From: Rhizobium jaguaris
Lineage (GTDB): Bacteria > Pseudomonadota > Alphaproteobacteria > Rhizobiales > Rhizobiaceae
Assembly (NCBI RefSeq): GCF_003627755.1
Contig: NZ_CP032694.1
Span: 363,501-427,500 of the forward strand
Direction of reading: 5' to 3'
Length of the DNA stretch: 64,000 nt
Both the position numbers and the translations under genes were made by a program. The number at the start of each line of letters is the position of its first letter. Position 1 is the first letter of the stretch. Under the pieces are notes generated by a model that was not told where the DNA came from, did not search any database, and saw only the letters and a list, made by a program, of their open reading frames with translations. This document shows positions 26,955-35,142 of the stretch, piece after piece.

Positions 26955-27980
26955 ATGCGCGTCATCTATTCGGAAGACCACAAGCTGAGGGACGCGAAGA
27001 CAGAGCTGCACGACGGTCAGCTTGTGACGCCCTTCGAAGCACCGTTTCGCGCCGAATGGATATTGGCTGCCGTAAAGGAGGCAGGTTTTGCCGATGTGGT
27101 TGCACCGGAGGTGCATGGGCTGGAAACCGCGCGTAAGGTGCATGATCAAGCCTATCTCGATTTCCTCGCAACGGTCTGGGAGCGCTGGGTTGCGGCCGGC
27201 TACAAGGGCGAGGCGATCGCCAATTCATTTGCAGTGCGGCGCACCAGCCAGCGCGTGCCGGAAAACATCGTCGGCATGATCGGCCACTATGCCAATGCCG
27301 CCGATACATCGATCACCAAGGGCTCCTACGAAGCGGCCGTCGCATCGATGCGATGCGCTCTGACCGGGGCCGATTGGCTCCATGCGGGCAATCGCTTTGC
27401 CTTTGCGCTCTGCCGCCCGCCCGGCCATCACGCCGGTTTCGATCTCTTCGGCGGCTATTGCTTCATTAACAATGCAGCCGTCGCGGCGCAGCGGCTGCGC
27501 GGCCACGGCGCGAAGAAAGTGGCCGTTCTCGATGTCGATTTCCATCATGGCAACGGCACGCAGGACATCTTCTATCGGCGCGGCGATGTCTTTACCGCTT
27601 CGCTACATGGCGACCCCATCCACGCTTTCCCCTATTTCCTCGGTCATGCCGACGAGGAGGGCGAAGGCGAAGGGCTAGGTGCGAACCGCAATTATCCGAT
27701 GCTGCGCGGCACGCCCTGGGAACAATGGTCGGCAGCACTTGCCGACGCTCTCGCCCGCATCAGGAGCTTCGGCGCGGAGGCGATCGTGCTTTCGCTCGGC
27801 GTCGACACGTTCGAGCGCGATCCGATCTCCTTTTTCAAGCTGACCTCGGAGGATTTCATCCGCATGGGCAAGCTTATCGCCGGCGTCGGCCTGCCGGTTC
27901 TGACCTGCATGGAGGGCGGTTATGGCGTGCCGGAGATCGGCCTCAACGTCGCCAATGTGCTGAAGGGCCTCGAAGCCTGA
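26955..27980 (+). CDS. Histone-deacetylase-like / acetylpolyamine amidohydrolase
   Basis: A 341-residue zinc-dependent deacetylase of the HDAC fold. Family residues are seen in RPPGHHAGFDLFGGYCFINN (catalytic His pair), DVDFHHGNGTQDIF (zinc Asp and His) and SLGVDTFERDPI. The last block and the length match bacterial acetylpolyamine amidohydrolases rather than AcuC. It would remove acetyl groups from acetylputrescine or similar. It is followed 97 bases later by an EamA exporter gene. Confidence 0.9.
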   Translation: MRVIYSEDHKLRDAKTELHDGQLVTPFEAPFRAEWILAAVKEAGFADVVAPEVHGLETARKVHDQAYLDFLATVWERWVAAGYKGEAIANSFAVRRTSQRVPENIVGMIGHYANAADTSITKGSYEAAVASMRCALTGADWLHAGNRFAFALCRPPGHHAGFDLFGGYCFINNAAVAAQRLRGHGAKKVAVLDVDFHHGNGTQDIFYRRGDVFTASLHGDPIHAFPYFLGHADEEGEGEGLGANRNYPMLRGTPWEQWSAALADALARIRSFGAEAIVLSLGVDTFERDPISFFKLTSEDFIRMGKLIAGVGLPVLTCMEGGYGVPEIGLNVANVLKGLEA

Positions 27981-28077
27981 GAAGCACTTGCATCAAAGCG
28001 CCTGATCGCAGGATGAAAAGTTTGAATTTGCCAGTACAGGTCCAGACCTCTAAAAACCCCGCGTGATAGGAGAGGTC

Positions 28078-28992
28078 ATGGATCAGACGCTTATCGAGAG
28101 TGGCACGGATGGCGGCGCGGCGCTGATGCCGCATCCGGATGTTGCGCCTTCCTCTGGCGGCATTGCCGCCGGAGTGCTCATGTGCGTGATGTCCATGTCC
28201 AGCATCCAATTCGGCTCGGCCTTGTCGTCCCCGATCATCAACGCCTATGGACCCGCCGGCGCGACGTGGCTGCGGCTCGTCTTCGCGTCCGCCGCATTGG
28301 CGATCATCGTCCGGCCGAAAATCATGAGCTACAGCCGCTCGCAATGGATCGGCGTGCTGGCACTCGGCACCGTATCGGCGCTGATGACGACGTCCTTCTT
28401 TTCGGCGATTGCGCGCATTCCGTTGGGTCTTACTGTCGCCATTGAATTTCTCGGGCCTCTGTTGGTCGCGACCCTCGGCTTCGGGCTCAGCCGCCAGCTT
28501 ATGTGGCCCGTCTTTGCCGCTATCGGCGTTCTGCTGTTGGCCTATGACGGCGAGGAGTGGGTGGGCAACTGGCCGGGCATCCTCTTTGCCATCGGCGCGG
28601 GAGCGGGCTGGGCCTGCTATATTCTGTTGACGAAGAAGGTCGGCAATGCCTTCAAGGGGCTCGAAGGGCTTTCCATGTCGCTGCTGGTTGCGGCGGTCGT
28701 TTCGACACCCTTCGGCTTTGCCTCCGCCGCGCCGCATCTGACGGCCTTTGGCCTCCTGGAAATAGCCGGCTTGGCACTGCTCGTTCCGCTCCTTCCCTAT
28801 GTGCTGGAAATGGTGGCGCTGCGGCGCATGCCCACCTCATCCTTCGGCATCCTCATGAGCCTCGAGCCCGCGATCGGTGCCTTTGCCGGTTTCGTCATCC
28901 TGTCGCAACCGATGACGCCGTCGCAGATGTTCGGCACTGCGCTTGTCGTCGCCGCCAGCATCGGGGCAACCGTTTTTGCTACCAAAAGGTGA
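28078..28992 (+). CDS. EamA/DMT family transporter (RhtA-like)
   Basis: A 304-residue inner-membrane protein with about ten transmembrane helices in two EamA repeats. The RhtA-like features are SIQFGSALSSPIINAYGP early on and LPYVLEMVALRRMPTSSFGILMSLEPAIGA in the second repeat. RhtA of E. coli exports threonine and homoserine; the substrate here is unknown. AGGAGAGG precedes the ATG. It could move an amine product of the deacetylase, but that is only an inference from position. Confidence 0.88.
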   Translation: MDQTLIESGTDGGAALMPHPDVAPSSGGIAAGVLMCVMSMSSIQFGSALSSPIINAYGPAGATWLRLVFASAALAIIVRPKIMSYSRSQWIGVLALGTVSALMTTSFFSAIARIPLGLTVAIEFLGPLLVATLGFGLSRQLMWPVFAAIGVLLLAYDGEEWVGNWPGILFAIGAGAGWACYILLTKKVGNAFKGLEGLSMSLLVAAVVSTPFGFASAAPHLTAFGLLEIAGLALLVPLLPYVLEMVALRRMPTSSFGILMSLEPAIGAFAGFVILSQPMTPSQMFGTALVVAASIGATVFATKR

Positions 28993-29136
28993 GCGTAAGG
29001 CACATCGCCATCTCCTGGATTCGCTCTTTGCGGCTTATACTTACGCGCCCACTATCGCTCATACTCCCACGGTTGTATAATTCCCTCGGAAAACGAGCGT
29101 TGTGTGTTCCGAGCCCACTATCCAAGGGAGGATGCC

Positions 29137-29457
29137 TTGCCTAGATCATCGTTGTTCCTGTCACTAGCGCTGGCTGTCGGCCTGTCCGTCACATCAATAT
29201 CCGTACCGACCGTAGCAAGCGCGCAGACCCACGTTTCCATCAGCGTTGGTACCAATCTCAATAGAGGCAGAGGGATCAGCTGTAGTCAGGGTGAAAGGCT
29301 GCTCCGTAACCGCGGTTTTAGGGACGTCAGACGGGTCGACTGCCGGGGTCGTTACTTGGTTTATCGTGGCTGGAGGGGCGGTAGCCGGTTCGAGGTTGCC
29401 GTACGGCAGCGCGATGGCCGCGTTGTAGATATGCGCCGCATCAGTGGAAGGCGATAG
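29137..29457 (+). CDS. Small secreted basic protein
   Basis: A 106-residue protein starting at TTG with GGGAGG six bases ahead. It has a long signal peptide with cleavage near ASA-QT (about residue 30). The mature part is Arg/Gly-rich (RGRGISCSQGERLLRNRGFRDVRRVDC) with two cysteines and ends with repeated RD/VV units. It resembles small rhizobial periplasmic proteins, but I do not assign a function. Confidence 0.68.
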   Translation: MPRSSLFLSLALAVGLSVTSISVPTVASAQTHVSISVGTNLNRGRGISCSQGERLLRNRGFRDVRRVDCRGRYLVYRGWRGGSRFEVAVRQRDGRVVDMRRISGRR

Positions 29458-29578
29458 TGTCAACAAGGTGACACCCACGATCTATACGCGCTTGTCCGGT
29501 TTTGGCGCAAAGTTGCCGTGAACGCGGTACCAGGTCGGGGCGTCTGCTACCGAATTCCACGTTCTTGCGCGGCATGCT

Positions 29579-30046
29579 TTAGACCTTTTTCTTCGCGGGA
29601 TCTTCGAGCGCCGGATTATAAAAGAGCGACAGCGTCAGGCTTTTGGCGATGCGCTCGGCTGTTGCCTTAAACCAGGCCTTGGCTTCGTCCGAGGGTGCTA
29701 TGTCGGCAAGTGTTTCGGAAAACAGCGCCAGCCACTCCGGAAAGAGGTCGGGCGCCATGCCTTCGACGCCGAGATGAGCCTGCACCGGCTTGCCGCCATA
29801 AGCACCGTTCTTGAACGCGACCGATGACCAGAAGCGTTTCATCTTTTCCATATGATCCGGCCAGCGTCCGGCAAGGCGCCCGTCAAAAACCGGGCCGAGC
29901 CGAGGATGTGCCTGAATGCGGCCGTAGAAAGTATCGACAAGCCGGTCGATGAAAGCCGCATCGATGCCGATGCGCTCCATCTCGGCCCCGGCCTTCTCAC
30001 GAATGCCGGCCAGGTGCACGGCGCGGCCCTGTATGTCAGTGTTCAT
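29579..30046 (-). CDS. Group III truncated haemoglobin
   Basis: A 155-residue truncated globin. The group III pattern is FIDRLVDTFYGRIQAHPRLGPVFDGRL, then DHMEKMKRFWSSV and HLGVEGMAPDLFPEWLALF; the proximal His is in the HLG motif. The family binds O2 or NO and may help with nitrosative or low-oxygen stress in soil and nodules. The ATG at 30046 has AGGAG ahead. Charged residues (DPAKKKV) end it. Confidence 0.9.
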   Translation of the reverse strand: MNTDIQGRAVHLAGIREKAGAEMERIGIDAAFIDRLVDTFYGRIQAHPRLGPVFDGRLAGRWPDHMEKMKRFWSSVAFKNGAYGGKPVQAHLGVEGMAPDLFPEWLALFSETLADIAPSDEAKAWFKATAERIAKSLTLSLFYNPALEDPAKKKV

Positions 30047-30316
30047 GTGATGCTCCTGCCGCCGCACAGCATTTTGCGCGAATACGGCGTTTGTCGAGCC
30101 CGTATCTAAGTATTTTCATGGCGTAACCAAGGTGCCGTGCCGCGGTTGCGGCAATCTGTCAAAGTCTGCGGGCGATTGGCTTGGTGTGCAAGCGCCCCCA
30201 TCCCTTCGACATGATGCTGGAACGATTGGGCGACAATGACCGGTTCAGAGCGTGGTTGTTTCTGTCGACGCCATTGCCGCCAATTGAACGGCTGCCGTGA
30301 AACATCGTGCCGCTTC

Positions 30317-31219
30317 TCAATAGGACCAGACCGGGGGCTTTCGGGTGACGCGCTCGCGCCAGAGCCAATGCTGCTTCCTAACCCTAATCGCTGCTGGTGA
30401 CAGGCGCCGCCGGTCATAGGGCTGCATGGCAATGACCCTTTGCTGGATATGGTCCATCAGCGCCTTGCAGTCGCGGATGGCCGCAAGTTCGCTGTAGGGC
30501 ATCAGGCGACCCACGCGCGCGGAAATTGATCGCTTCGATAGGCGGTGGAATTCATTGAACAGAAGCGCAATACGCACCGTTGGTGACACGCGGCTCACCA
30601 TCTGGAAAAGTAGGCTGTTCTGCCCCTCGATGAAAATCGGCAGAACACTAGCCCTGCCCATCTGGATGAGTTTGGGAAAGAACATCTTCCACGGCAGCTC
30701 CTCGGCAGGACCGAAGCCGCGCGGCGCGGTCGCCACGCCGCCGGACGGAAAGATGCCGATGGTGACGCCATCGCGCAGCAGCTTGATCGCCTCGCTGCGG
30801 GTGGAAAGATTGATCTCCATCGCCTCGGGCGTCTCATCGAAGGAGATTGGCAAGATATAGGGCCGGAATTCCGGCACCTTCATCATGCGTTCGTTGACGA
30901 TCACCCGGTAAGGCCGGCCGAAATGTTCGGCAATGGCGCCGAGCGCCATGCCGTCGGCCACGCCGAACGGGTGGTTTGCCACCATGACGATCGGGCCTTC
31001 CGGGATTTCATGCGGCGGCCACTCGCCGTTAATGCGGAAATCGATTCCACACATTTCCAGCAAGCGACCGAATGGATGTTGAGAAAAACCGTGGACATCG
31101 ACGCGCCAACGTTCATAGACTTCCTCCACCGCGTTGCGGCCAAGTGCACCCTCCATATTTCGGATGGCCATGCGCTTGACGATATGATCCTCGTCGCTGG
31201 CATAGGAAAGGACGCTCAC
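30317..31219 (-). CDS. PlsC-like acyltransferase (lysophospholipid acyltransferase fold)
   Basis: A 300-residue protein with the acyltransferase HxxxxD-type block in a variant form (VANHPFGVADG), a glycerol-phosphate-site-like block (IGIFPSGGVATAPRG) and a following hydrophobic region. It is similar to AGPAT/OlsA-type enzymes that acylate lysolipids, possibly for lysophosphatidate or ornithine lipid, but the substrate is uncertain. The GTG start overlaps the stop of a 44-residue ORF by three bases (GTGA) and AGAGGA stands upstream, so it is translationally coupled to that ORF. Confidence 0.85.
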   Translation of the reverse strand: MSVLSYASDEDHIVKRMAIRNMEGALGRNAVEEVYERWRVDVHGFSQHPFGRLLEMCGIDFRINGEWPPHEIPEGPIVMVANHPFGVADGMALGAIAEHFGRPYRVIVNERMMKVPEFRPYILPISFDETPEAMEINLSTRSEAIKLLRDGVTIGIFPSGGVATAPRGFGPAEELPWKMFFPKLIQMGRASVLPIFIEGQNSLLFQMVSRVSPTVRIALLFNEFHRLSKRSISARVGRLMPYSELAAIRDCKALMDHIQQRVIAMQPYDRRRLSPAAIRVRKQHWLWRERVTRKPPVWSY

Positions 31220-31350
31220 GACCGCATCCTCTTGAAAAGGTGCGCGTGGGGCTTGTTGTAATCTACCTCATGGTTGCCCGGATGGTTCGGTTCGGCGATG
31301 CAAGGGGCCGGAAGCGTGGCCTTCTCGGCTGATATCAGTTTGTAATTCAT
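31216..31350 (-). CDS. 44-residue ORF coupled to the acyltransferase gene
   Basis: An ORF too short for routine calling, with GAGGGAAAAC before its ATG (31348-31350). It reads MNYKLISAEKATLPAPCIAE at the start and ends HAHLFKRMRS. Its TGA overlaps the GTG of the acyltransferase (GTGA), the arrangement of translational coupling. The product has no membrane segment, one Cys and several His. It may be a regulatory leader or a small partner protein. Evidence is from position and ribosome site only. Confidence 0.6.
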   Translation of the reverse strand: MNYKLISAEKATLPAPCIAEPNHPGNHEVDYNKPHAHLFKRMRS

Positions 31351-31629
31351 GTTTTCCCTCTAATGGCTCGTGCCATTCAATCATGCTTTTATGATGAGAG
31401 ATCAATTACTTACGTCGAGAAAATTACGTGGGCGCGAATGAAGAGCAATCACTGGAGCGCATATATGTGTGGCCGGGAACAAAATTGATATGTTTAGAAA
31501 GCTTTACTGAGACGATTGGCAAATACTTCATGTAATTATTGCTCAACCGAAGGCTGGAGACACTCGCATGTTGCCAGAGCGATCGCTGCCGTTCGAATGT
31601 GGCCCAGAACATAATCCGGCCTCTAGAGC
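31351..31629. other. Intergenic region upstream of mbfA with no gene seen
   Basis: About 280 bases, AT-richer than the surroundings. It should hold the promoter of the minus-strand 44-residue ORF (TTGATC at about 31401-31406 on the minus strand). I see no convincing gene; the 62-codon frame at 31424-31612 has no ribosome site. Confidence 0.5.
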
Positions 31630-31658
31630 TTGACCAGCGCGATTACCCACTTTAGTTT
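31630..31658 (+). promoter_or_regulatory. Probable mbfA promoter
   Basis: TTGACC (31630-31635), a 17-base spacer and TAGTTT (31653-31658) lie just before the Irr box, whose first bases overlap the -10 element. A repressor on the box would block transcription. Confidence 0.5.
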
Positions 31659-31674
31659 TAGAATAATTCTAAAA
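31656..31674. promoter_or_regulatory. Irr-type iron control element (ICE) of mbfA
   Basis: TTTTAGAATAATTCTAAAA is a perfect 19-bp palindrome with TAA at its centre. It matches the Irr box TTTAGAA-N3-TTCTAAA of alphaproteobacteria. It ends 11 bases before the mbfA start. In Agrobacterium and Bradyrhizobium, Irr represses mbfA under low iron at a site of this type. Confidence 0.88.
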
Positions 31675-31685
31675 TGGAGACTCTT

Positions 31686-32669
31686 ATGTTGCTGAGGTTT
31701 TTCCGCTCGCCGAAACGTTCTTTTGCCTCTTTGTCCGAACAGGAAATTCTTGCCGTCGCGATTGCCTCGGAAGAGGACGACGCACGCATCTATCTCGCCT
31801 ATGCCGATATTCTAAGAGCCAATTACCCCGACTCCGCCAAGGTGTTCGAGGATATGGCCGAAGTCGAGGATACCCATCGCAAAACACTGATCGACATGCA
31901 TCGCAAGCGTTTCGGTGAGCGCATTCCGCTGATCCGGCGCGAGCATGTCAGCGGCTTCTATGAACGCAAGCCGGATTGGCTGCGCAAGAACCTGTCGCTT
32001 GAGGCCATCCGCAATGAGGCGGAGGACATGGAGCAGCAGGCTTATAATTTCTATGTCGAGGCGGCCAAGCAGGTTTCCGACGCCTCGACGCGCCAGCTTC
32101 TCGGCGATCTCGCGCTGGCCGAGCAAGGCCATGAAGACATCGCCCGCATGCTCGGCGATAAGCACACGCCGCAATCGGTCAAGGAAGAGGAAGACGCGAG
32201 CGCCCGCCGCAAATTCGTGCTGACCTATGTGCAGCCGGGCCTTGCCGGTCTGATGGACGGCTCCGTCTCGACGCTGGCGCCGATCTTTGCGGCGGCCTTC
32301 GCGACGCAGCAGACGTGGCAGACCTTCCTGGTCGGTCTATCGGCGTCCGTCGGTGCCGGCATTTCCATGGGCTTTACGGAAGCCGCCCATGACGATGGCA
32401 AGATTTCCGGCCGCGGTTCGCCGATCAAGCGCGGCCTTGCCTGTGGCATCATGACGGCGCTCGGCGGCCTTGGTCATGCGCTTCCCTATCTCATTCCCGA
32501 TTTCTGGACGGCGACCATCACCGCCGCCATCGTCGTCTTCTTCGAACTCTGGGCGATTGCCTTCATTCAGAACAAATATATGGAGACGCCTTTTCTCCGT
32601 GCCGCTTTCCAGGTCGTCCTTGGCGGTTCCCTGGTGCTTGCCGCAGGCATATTGATCGGGAATGGGTGA
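31686..32669 (+). CDS. mbfA: Membrane-bound ferritin MbfA (rubrerythrin domain plus VIT1-like membrane domain)
   Basis: A 327-residue protein in two parts. The N-terminal ferritin-like diiron domain (about residues 15-165) has ExxH-type blocks EVEDTHRKTL, EAEDMEQQAY and EQGHEDIARM. The C-terminal CCC1/VIT1-type membrane domain (about 175-327) starts VQPGLAGLMDGSVSTLAPIFAAAF and has several helices. MbfA exports iron and protects against iron and peroxide stress. The second ATG (31686) is chosen because GGAG lies six bases ahead; the ATG at 31674 is inside the operator. Confidence 0.92.
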   Translation: MLLRFFRSPKRSFASLSEQEILAVAIASEEDDARIYLAYADILRANYPDSAKVFEDMAEVEDTHRKTLIDMHRKRFGERIPLIRREHVSGFYERKPDWLRKNLSLEAIRNEAEDMEQQAYNFYVEAAKQVSDASTRQLLGDLALAEQGHEDIARMLGDKHTPQSVKEEEDASARRKFVLTYVQPGLAGLMDGSVSTLAPIFAAAFATQQTWQTFLVGLSASVGAGISMGFTEAAHDDGKISGRGSPIKRGLACGIMTALGGLGHALPYLIPDFWTATITAAIVVFFELWAIAFIQNKYMETPFLRAAFQVVLGGSLVLAAGILIGNG

Positions 32670-32838
32670 GACGCGTTCGGCGACGCCGACAAAACGATCC
32701 AGTGTTTCGTTTCGAGCATCGAACGCCCCCTTCGACAGGCTCAAGATGCCCAAGCGCAGGGCCGGCGGTGCGGCATAGGTGATGTCTTGTCGGCCGACCG
32801 GACGAAGATAAGCCCGCCATCACGAAATGTTAAAGTTC

Positions 32839-32863
32839 GGAACGCTCCCTAGAGCCACCGGTT
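32839..32863 (+). promoter_or_regulatory. Possible EcfG general-stress promoter for the small repeat protein
   Basis: GGAAC (32839-32843), 16 bases, then GGTT (32860-32863) resembles the EcfG pattern GGAAC-N16/17-CGTT, with one mismatch in the -10. It lies 52 bases before the start of a small hydrophilic protein of stress type. Confidence 0.38.
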
Positions 32864-32915
32864 ACCACCACGAGGCCGCTCTTGGCCTCGTCTGAAAACC
32901 CAAGGAGATAATCCA

Positions 32916-33083
32916 ATGGCAAATCAAGGTGGAAGCCACGATCAGCACGTCAAGGCTGGCCAGCAGAGCCACAGGAGCATGGACGCAAAGAGCCACAACG
33001 CTTCGTCCCCCGGCTCGCATGAACAGCAATCGAGCGGCACACGCGGCGGCACCCATGAGCAGCATGTCAAGGCTGGTCAGTAA
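32916..33083 (+). CDS. 55-residue hydrophilic repeat protein, KGG/stress-protein-like
   Basis: A short ORF with AAGGAG before ATG. The protein begins and ends with a repeated unit: GGSHDQHVKAGQ near residue 5 and GGTHEQHVKAGQ at the C-terminus, joined by a Ser/His/Gln linker. It has no hydrophobic core. It recalls KGG/YciG-type general stress proteins without matching the KGG motif exactly. A perfect hairpin with T-rich flanks follows it. Confidence 0.72.
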   Translation: MANQGGSHDQHVKAGQQSHRSMDAKSHNASSPGSHEQQSSGTRGGTHEQHVKAGQ

Positions 33084-33160
33084 AGCCATAAGAAAAACTA
33101 ATGGCGATATCGTTTCGTCCATGCCCAAAGGGCAGGGACTGTTCTAATCATTTTCGGAAA

Positions 33161-33195
33161 ACAGAAGGCCGGCAAATTTGCCGGCCTTCTGTTTA
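33161..33195. terminator. Bidirectional terminator
   Basis: ACAGAAGGCCGGCAAA (33161-33176) is followed directly by its perfect reverse complement, with T bases after it on the plus strand and A bases before it for the minus strand. It serves the small repeat gene and the converging BTLCP gene. Confidence 0.88.
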
Positions 33196-33214
33196 GGTTC
33201 GGTGCTTATTGCGC

Positions 33215-33820
33215 TTATTTGACCGCGCCGACCAGAACGTCGTTGCCGTTTTCGATGGTGACCCAGCGGCCGGCGTTGTAGCTGGCCTGACGCTTCAGGT
33301 AGGAATAGGGGGTCTGGTACCAGGCCTTCACCTCGTCATCGAGATTGTCGAGAATAAAGTCGCCCTGCTTGGTGCGCAGTGTCAGCACGGCATGGCCCTC
33401 GCCATCGGGCTTGCGCACGACGGTCATCAGCAGGTTGGCAGCGGAAATGCCCTGCTGCATGAGAAGCCTGCGCTTCAGAAGCGCGAAATCCTCGCAATCG
33501 CCGGCCGTCTTCGGGTATTCCCAATATTCTTCCTGGCCGTAGACTTCCATGTCGGTGGCCGGCGTGATGGTCTTGTTGACGCGCAGGTTGATCTCGTTCA
33601 CCAGCACCCAGCTAGCCGCGTTCATATCGACAGGACCGGCATTGCGCGTCGGGCCGCATTCGTCGGCGTGACGCTCGCAAAATTCATAATGCCCGATGGG
33701 CTGCGACGTGACGCCGCCGATGGTCATCGATGCGGTGTTCTGGGGGGCCGGCATCGCCGACGACGACATCGCAACTATAGCTGCGAAGGCAACGAATACG
33801 CCCTTAATACGCACGCCCAC
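33215..33820 (-). CDS. BTLCP family transglutaminase-like cysteine peptidase
   Basis: A 201-residue exported protein of the bacterial transglutaminase-like cysteine proteinase family (the LapG relatives). A signal peptide covers about residues 1-25. The catalytic triad is visible: Cys in GDCEDFALLKRRLL, His in GEGHAVLTLRT and Asp in FILDNLDDEV. LapG cleaves surface adhesins for biofilm release, but the LapD/LapA partners are not present here, so the role is open. A TTAA-N7-TTAA site lies 26 bases upstream. Confidence 0.87.
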   Translation of the reverse strand: MGVRIKGVFVAFAAIVAMSSSAMPAPQNTASMTIGGVTSQPIGHYEFCERHADECGPTRNAGPVDMNAASWVLVNEINLRVNKTITPATDMEVYGQEEYWEYPKTAGDCEDFALLKRRLLMQQGISAANLLMTVVRKPDGEGHAVLTLRTKQGDFILDNLDDEVKAWYQTPYSYLKRQASYNAGRWVTIENGNDVLVGAVK

Positions 33821-33845
33821 TATCCTTGTATCGTCCCTGCATTTG

Positions 33846-33860
33846 TTAACAAATTGTTAA
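33846..33860. promoter_or_regulatory. CtrA-like site (TTAA-N7-TTAA)
   Basis: TTAACAAATTGTTAA is a perfect palindrome with TTAA-N7-TTAA spacing, the full CtrA consensus, about 26 bases upstream of the BTLCP start. Such AT-rich motifs can occur by chance in intergenic DNA. Confidence 0.35.
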
Positions 33861-34049
33861 TGTAGGGGGGTGCGCCAAGTCAATCATTACTTAAGTGTTA
33901 ACAGCGGAACCAGCCTTTATGGTTAATTTCAGCACAATCAAAGAGATAGTTGCCACAATTGTCTGCCTCTTATGATTACGGAGGCGCACGCAAATTCTAC
34001 CCGGCGGAGGGGCGGTCCGCTGGTTTTGCTATAAGCTATCTATCTGTTT

Positions 34050-34862
34050 TTACGGATGATTATGGAGCGCCAATGTCTCTGCCGCGCTCAACATGCGCTC
34101 GATATCCTGCGGCCTCGACAGCCGGTGGTCGCCATCACGCACAAGTGTTAACACGACATCATCGGCCGGCAAATGTTCGACCAATTTTAACGAATGCGAA
34201 AACGGCACATCCTGGTCCTGCATGCCCTGCAGGATATGGACCGGGCAACCGGTTTCGATGATGCCGGTCAAAACGCGGTTGGCGCGGCCGTCCTCGATAA
34301 GGGCGCGGGTGAAGATATTCGGTTCCAGGCTATAGTCCGAGGGTTCCTCGAAATAACCCCGTTCGGCAAGCGATGTCAGCTCAACATCGGAAAGGTTCGG
34401 CTCGATGAGGTCGATGGTGAAGTCCGGGGCGGGCGCAATCAATACCAGGCCCTGGATGGCGGGCGTCTTCTTGCGTTTGCGCAGCTCCTGGATAAGCCTC
34501 AGTGCGATCCAGCCGCCCATGGACGACCCGACGAGGACGATACGCTTCGGCTTGGCGTGGTCGATGACGGCAAGCGCCTCCTCCAGCCAGCGCGAGATCG
34601 TGCCGTCGGTGAACCTGCCGCCGGATTGGCCATGGCCCGAATAGTCGAAGCGGATGCAGCTAAGACCCAGCCGCTCTGCCAGCGCGTCGAGCTCCAGTGC
34701 CTTGGTGCCGCTCATGTCGGAACGATAGCCGGAGAGCCATACGAAAGTCGGCCCTTTTACGCCCTTCCTGGCTGCGCGCAATTGCATGGCAATTTGCCGT
34801 TGATCGTCGCCGTTGCCAATGGAAAGGAAGGAAGGTTCAAGGCTGTCAGCCACATCGGACAT
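34050..34862 (-). CDS. Alpha/beta hydrolase
   Basis: A 270-residue alpha/beta-hydrolase. The nucleophile elbow is LVGSSMGGW (GxSxG, near residue 112), the oxyanion strand block is PTFVWLSGYRSDMSGTKALE, and the catalytic His is in VRDGDHRLSRPQD near residue 245. AGGAG precedes the ATG. It resembles serine carboxylesterases of the YqiA/YcjY kind; the substrate is unknown. Confidence 0.85.
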   Translation of the reverse strand: MSDVADSLEPSFLSIGNGDDQRQIAMQLRAARKGVKGPTFVWLSGYRSDMSGTKALELDALAERLGLSCIRFDYSGHGQSGGRFTDGTISRWLEEALAVIDHAKPKRIVLVGSSMGGWIALRLIQELRKRKKTPAIQGLVLIAPAPDFTIDLIEPNLSDVELTSLAERGYFEEPSDYSLEPNIFTRALIEDGRANRVLTGIIETGCPVHILQGMQDQDVPFSHSLKLVEHLPADDVVLTLVRDGDHRLSRPQDIERMLSAAETLALHNHP

Positions 34863-34906
34863 GAAGAAACTCCTGAAATTTTCCGATCTATAAAACAGAT
34901 TCGCGC

Positions 34907-34960
34907 GCGCATGACCCCAAAAAATCCTCGCGATTTTGGGAAAGGCTCATGCGCATTTTT
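34907..34960. repeat. Intergenic palindrome with T-tail
   Basis: GCGCATGA (34907-34914) and TCATGCGC (34947-34954) flank a second pair CCAAAA/TTTTGG, giving a long hairpin followed by TTTTT. It lies between the divergent hydrolase and infC. It may be a dispersed rhizobial palindrome or a leader attenuator for infC. Confidence 0.5.
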
Positions 34961-35142
34961 AGGATGTTATTGTGTCCTTTGCGCATCTTACGGCTGCGCT
35001 GCACAGTAATGGTACACGGGAGGTGATTTTTTCCTGGCATCATGCTATTGACTTCACCACAGCTTTTACGACATTTCCGTCAGTTGCGCCGACGGGAGCG
35101 AGAGGCTGCAGCAATCCGAAACAATTCGTGGAGAGTACGACC

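Noticed and set aside
31424..31612. 62-codon minus-strand frame before mbfA
   Set aside because: No ribosome site, unusual composition for the genome and no recognisable domain.
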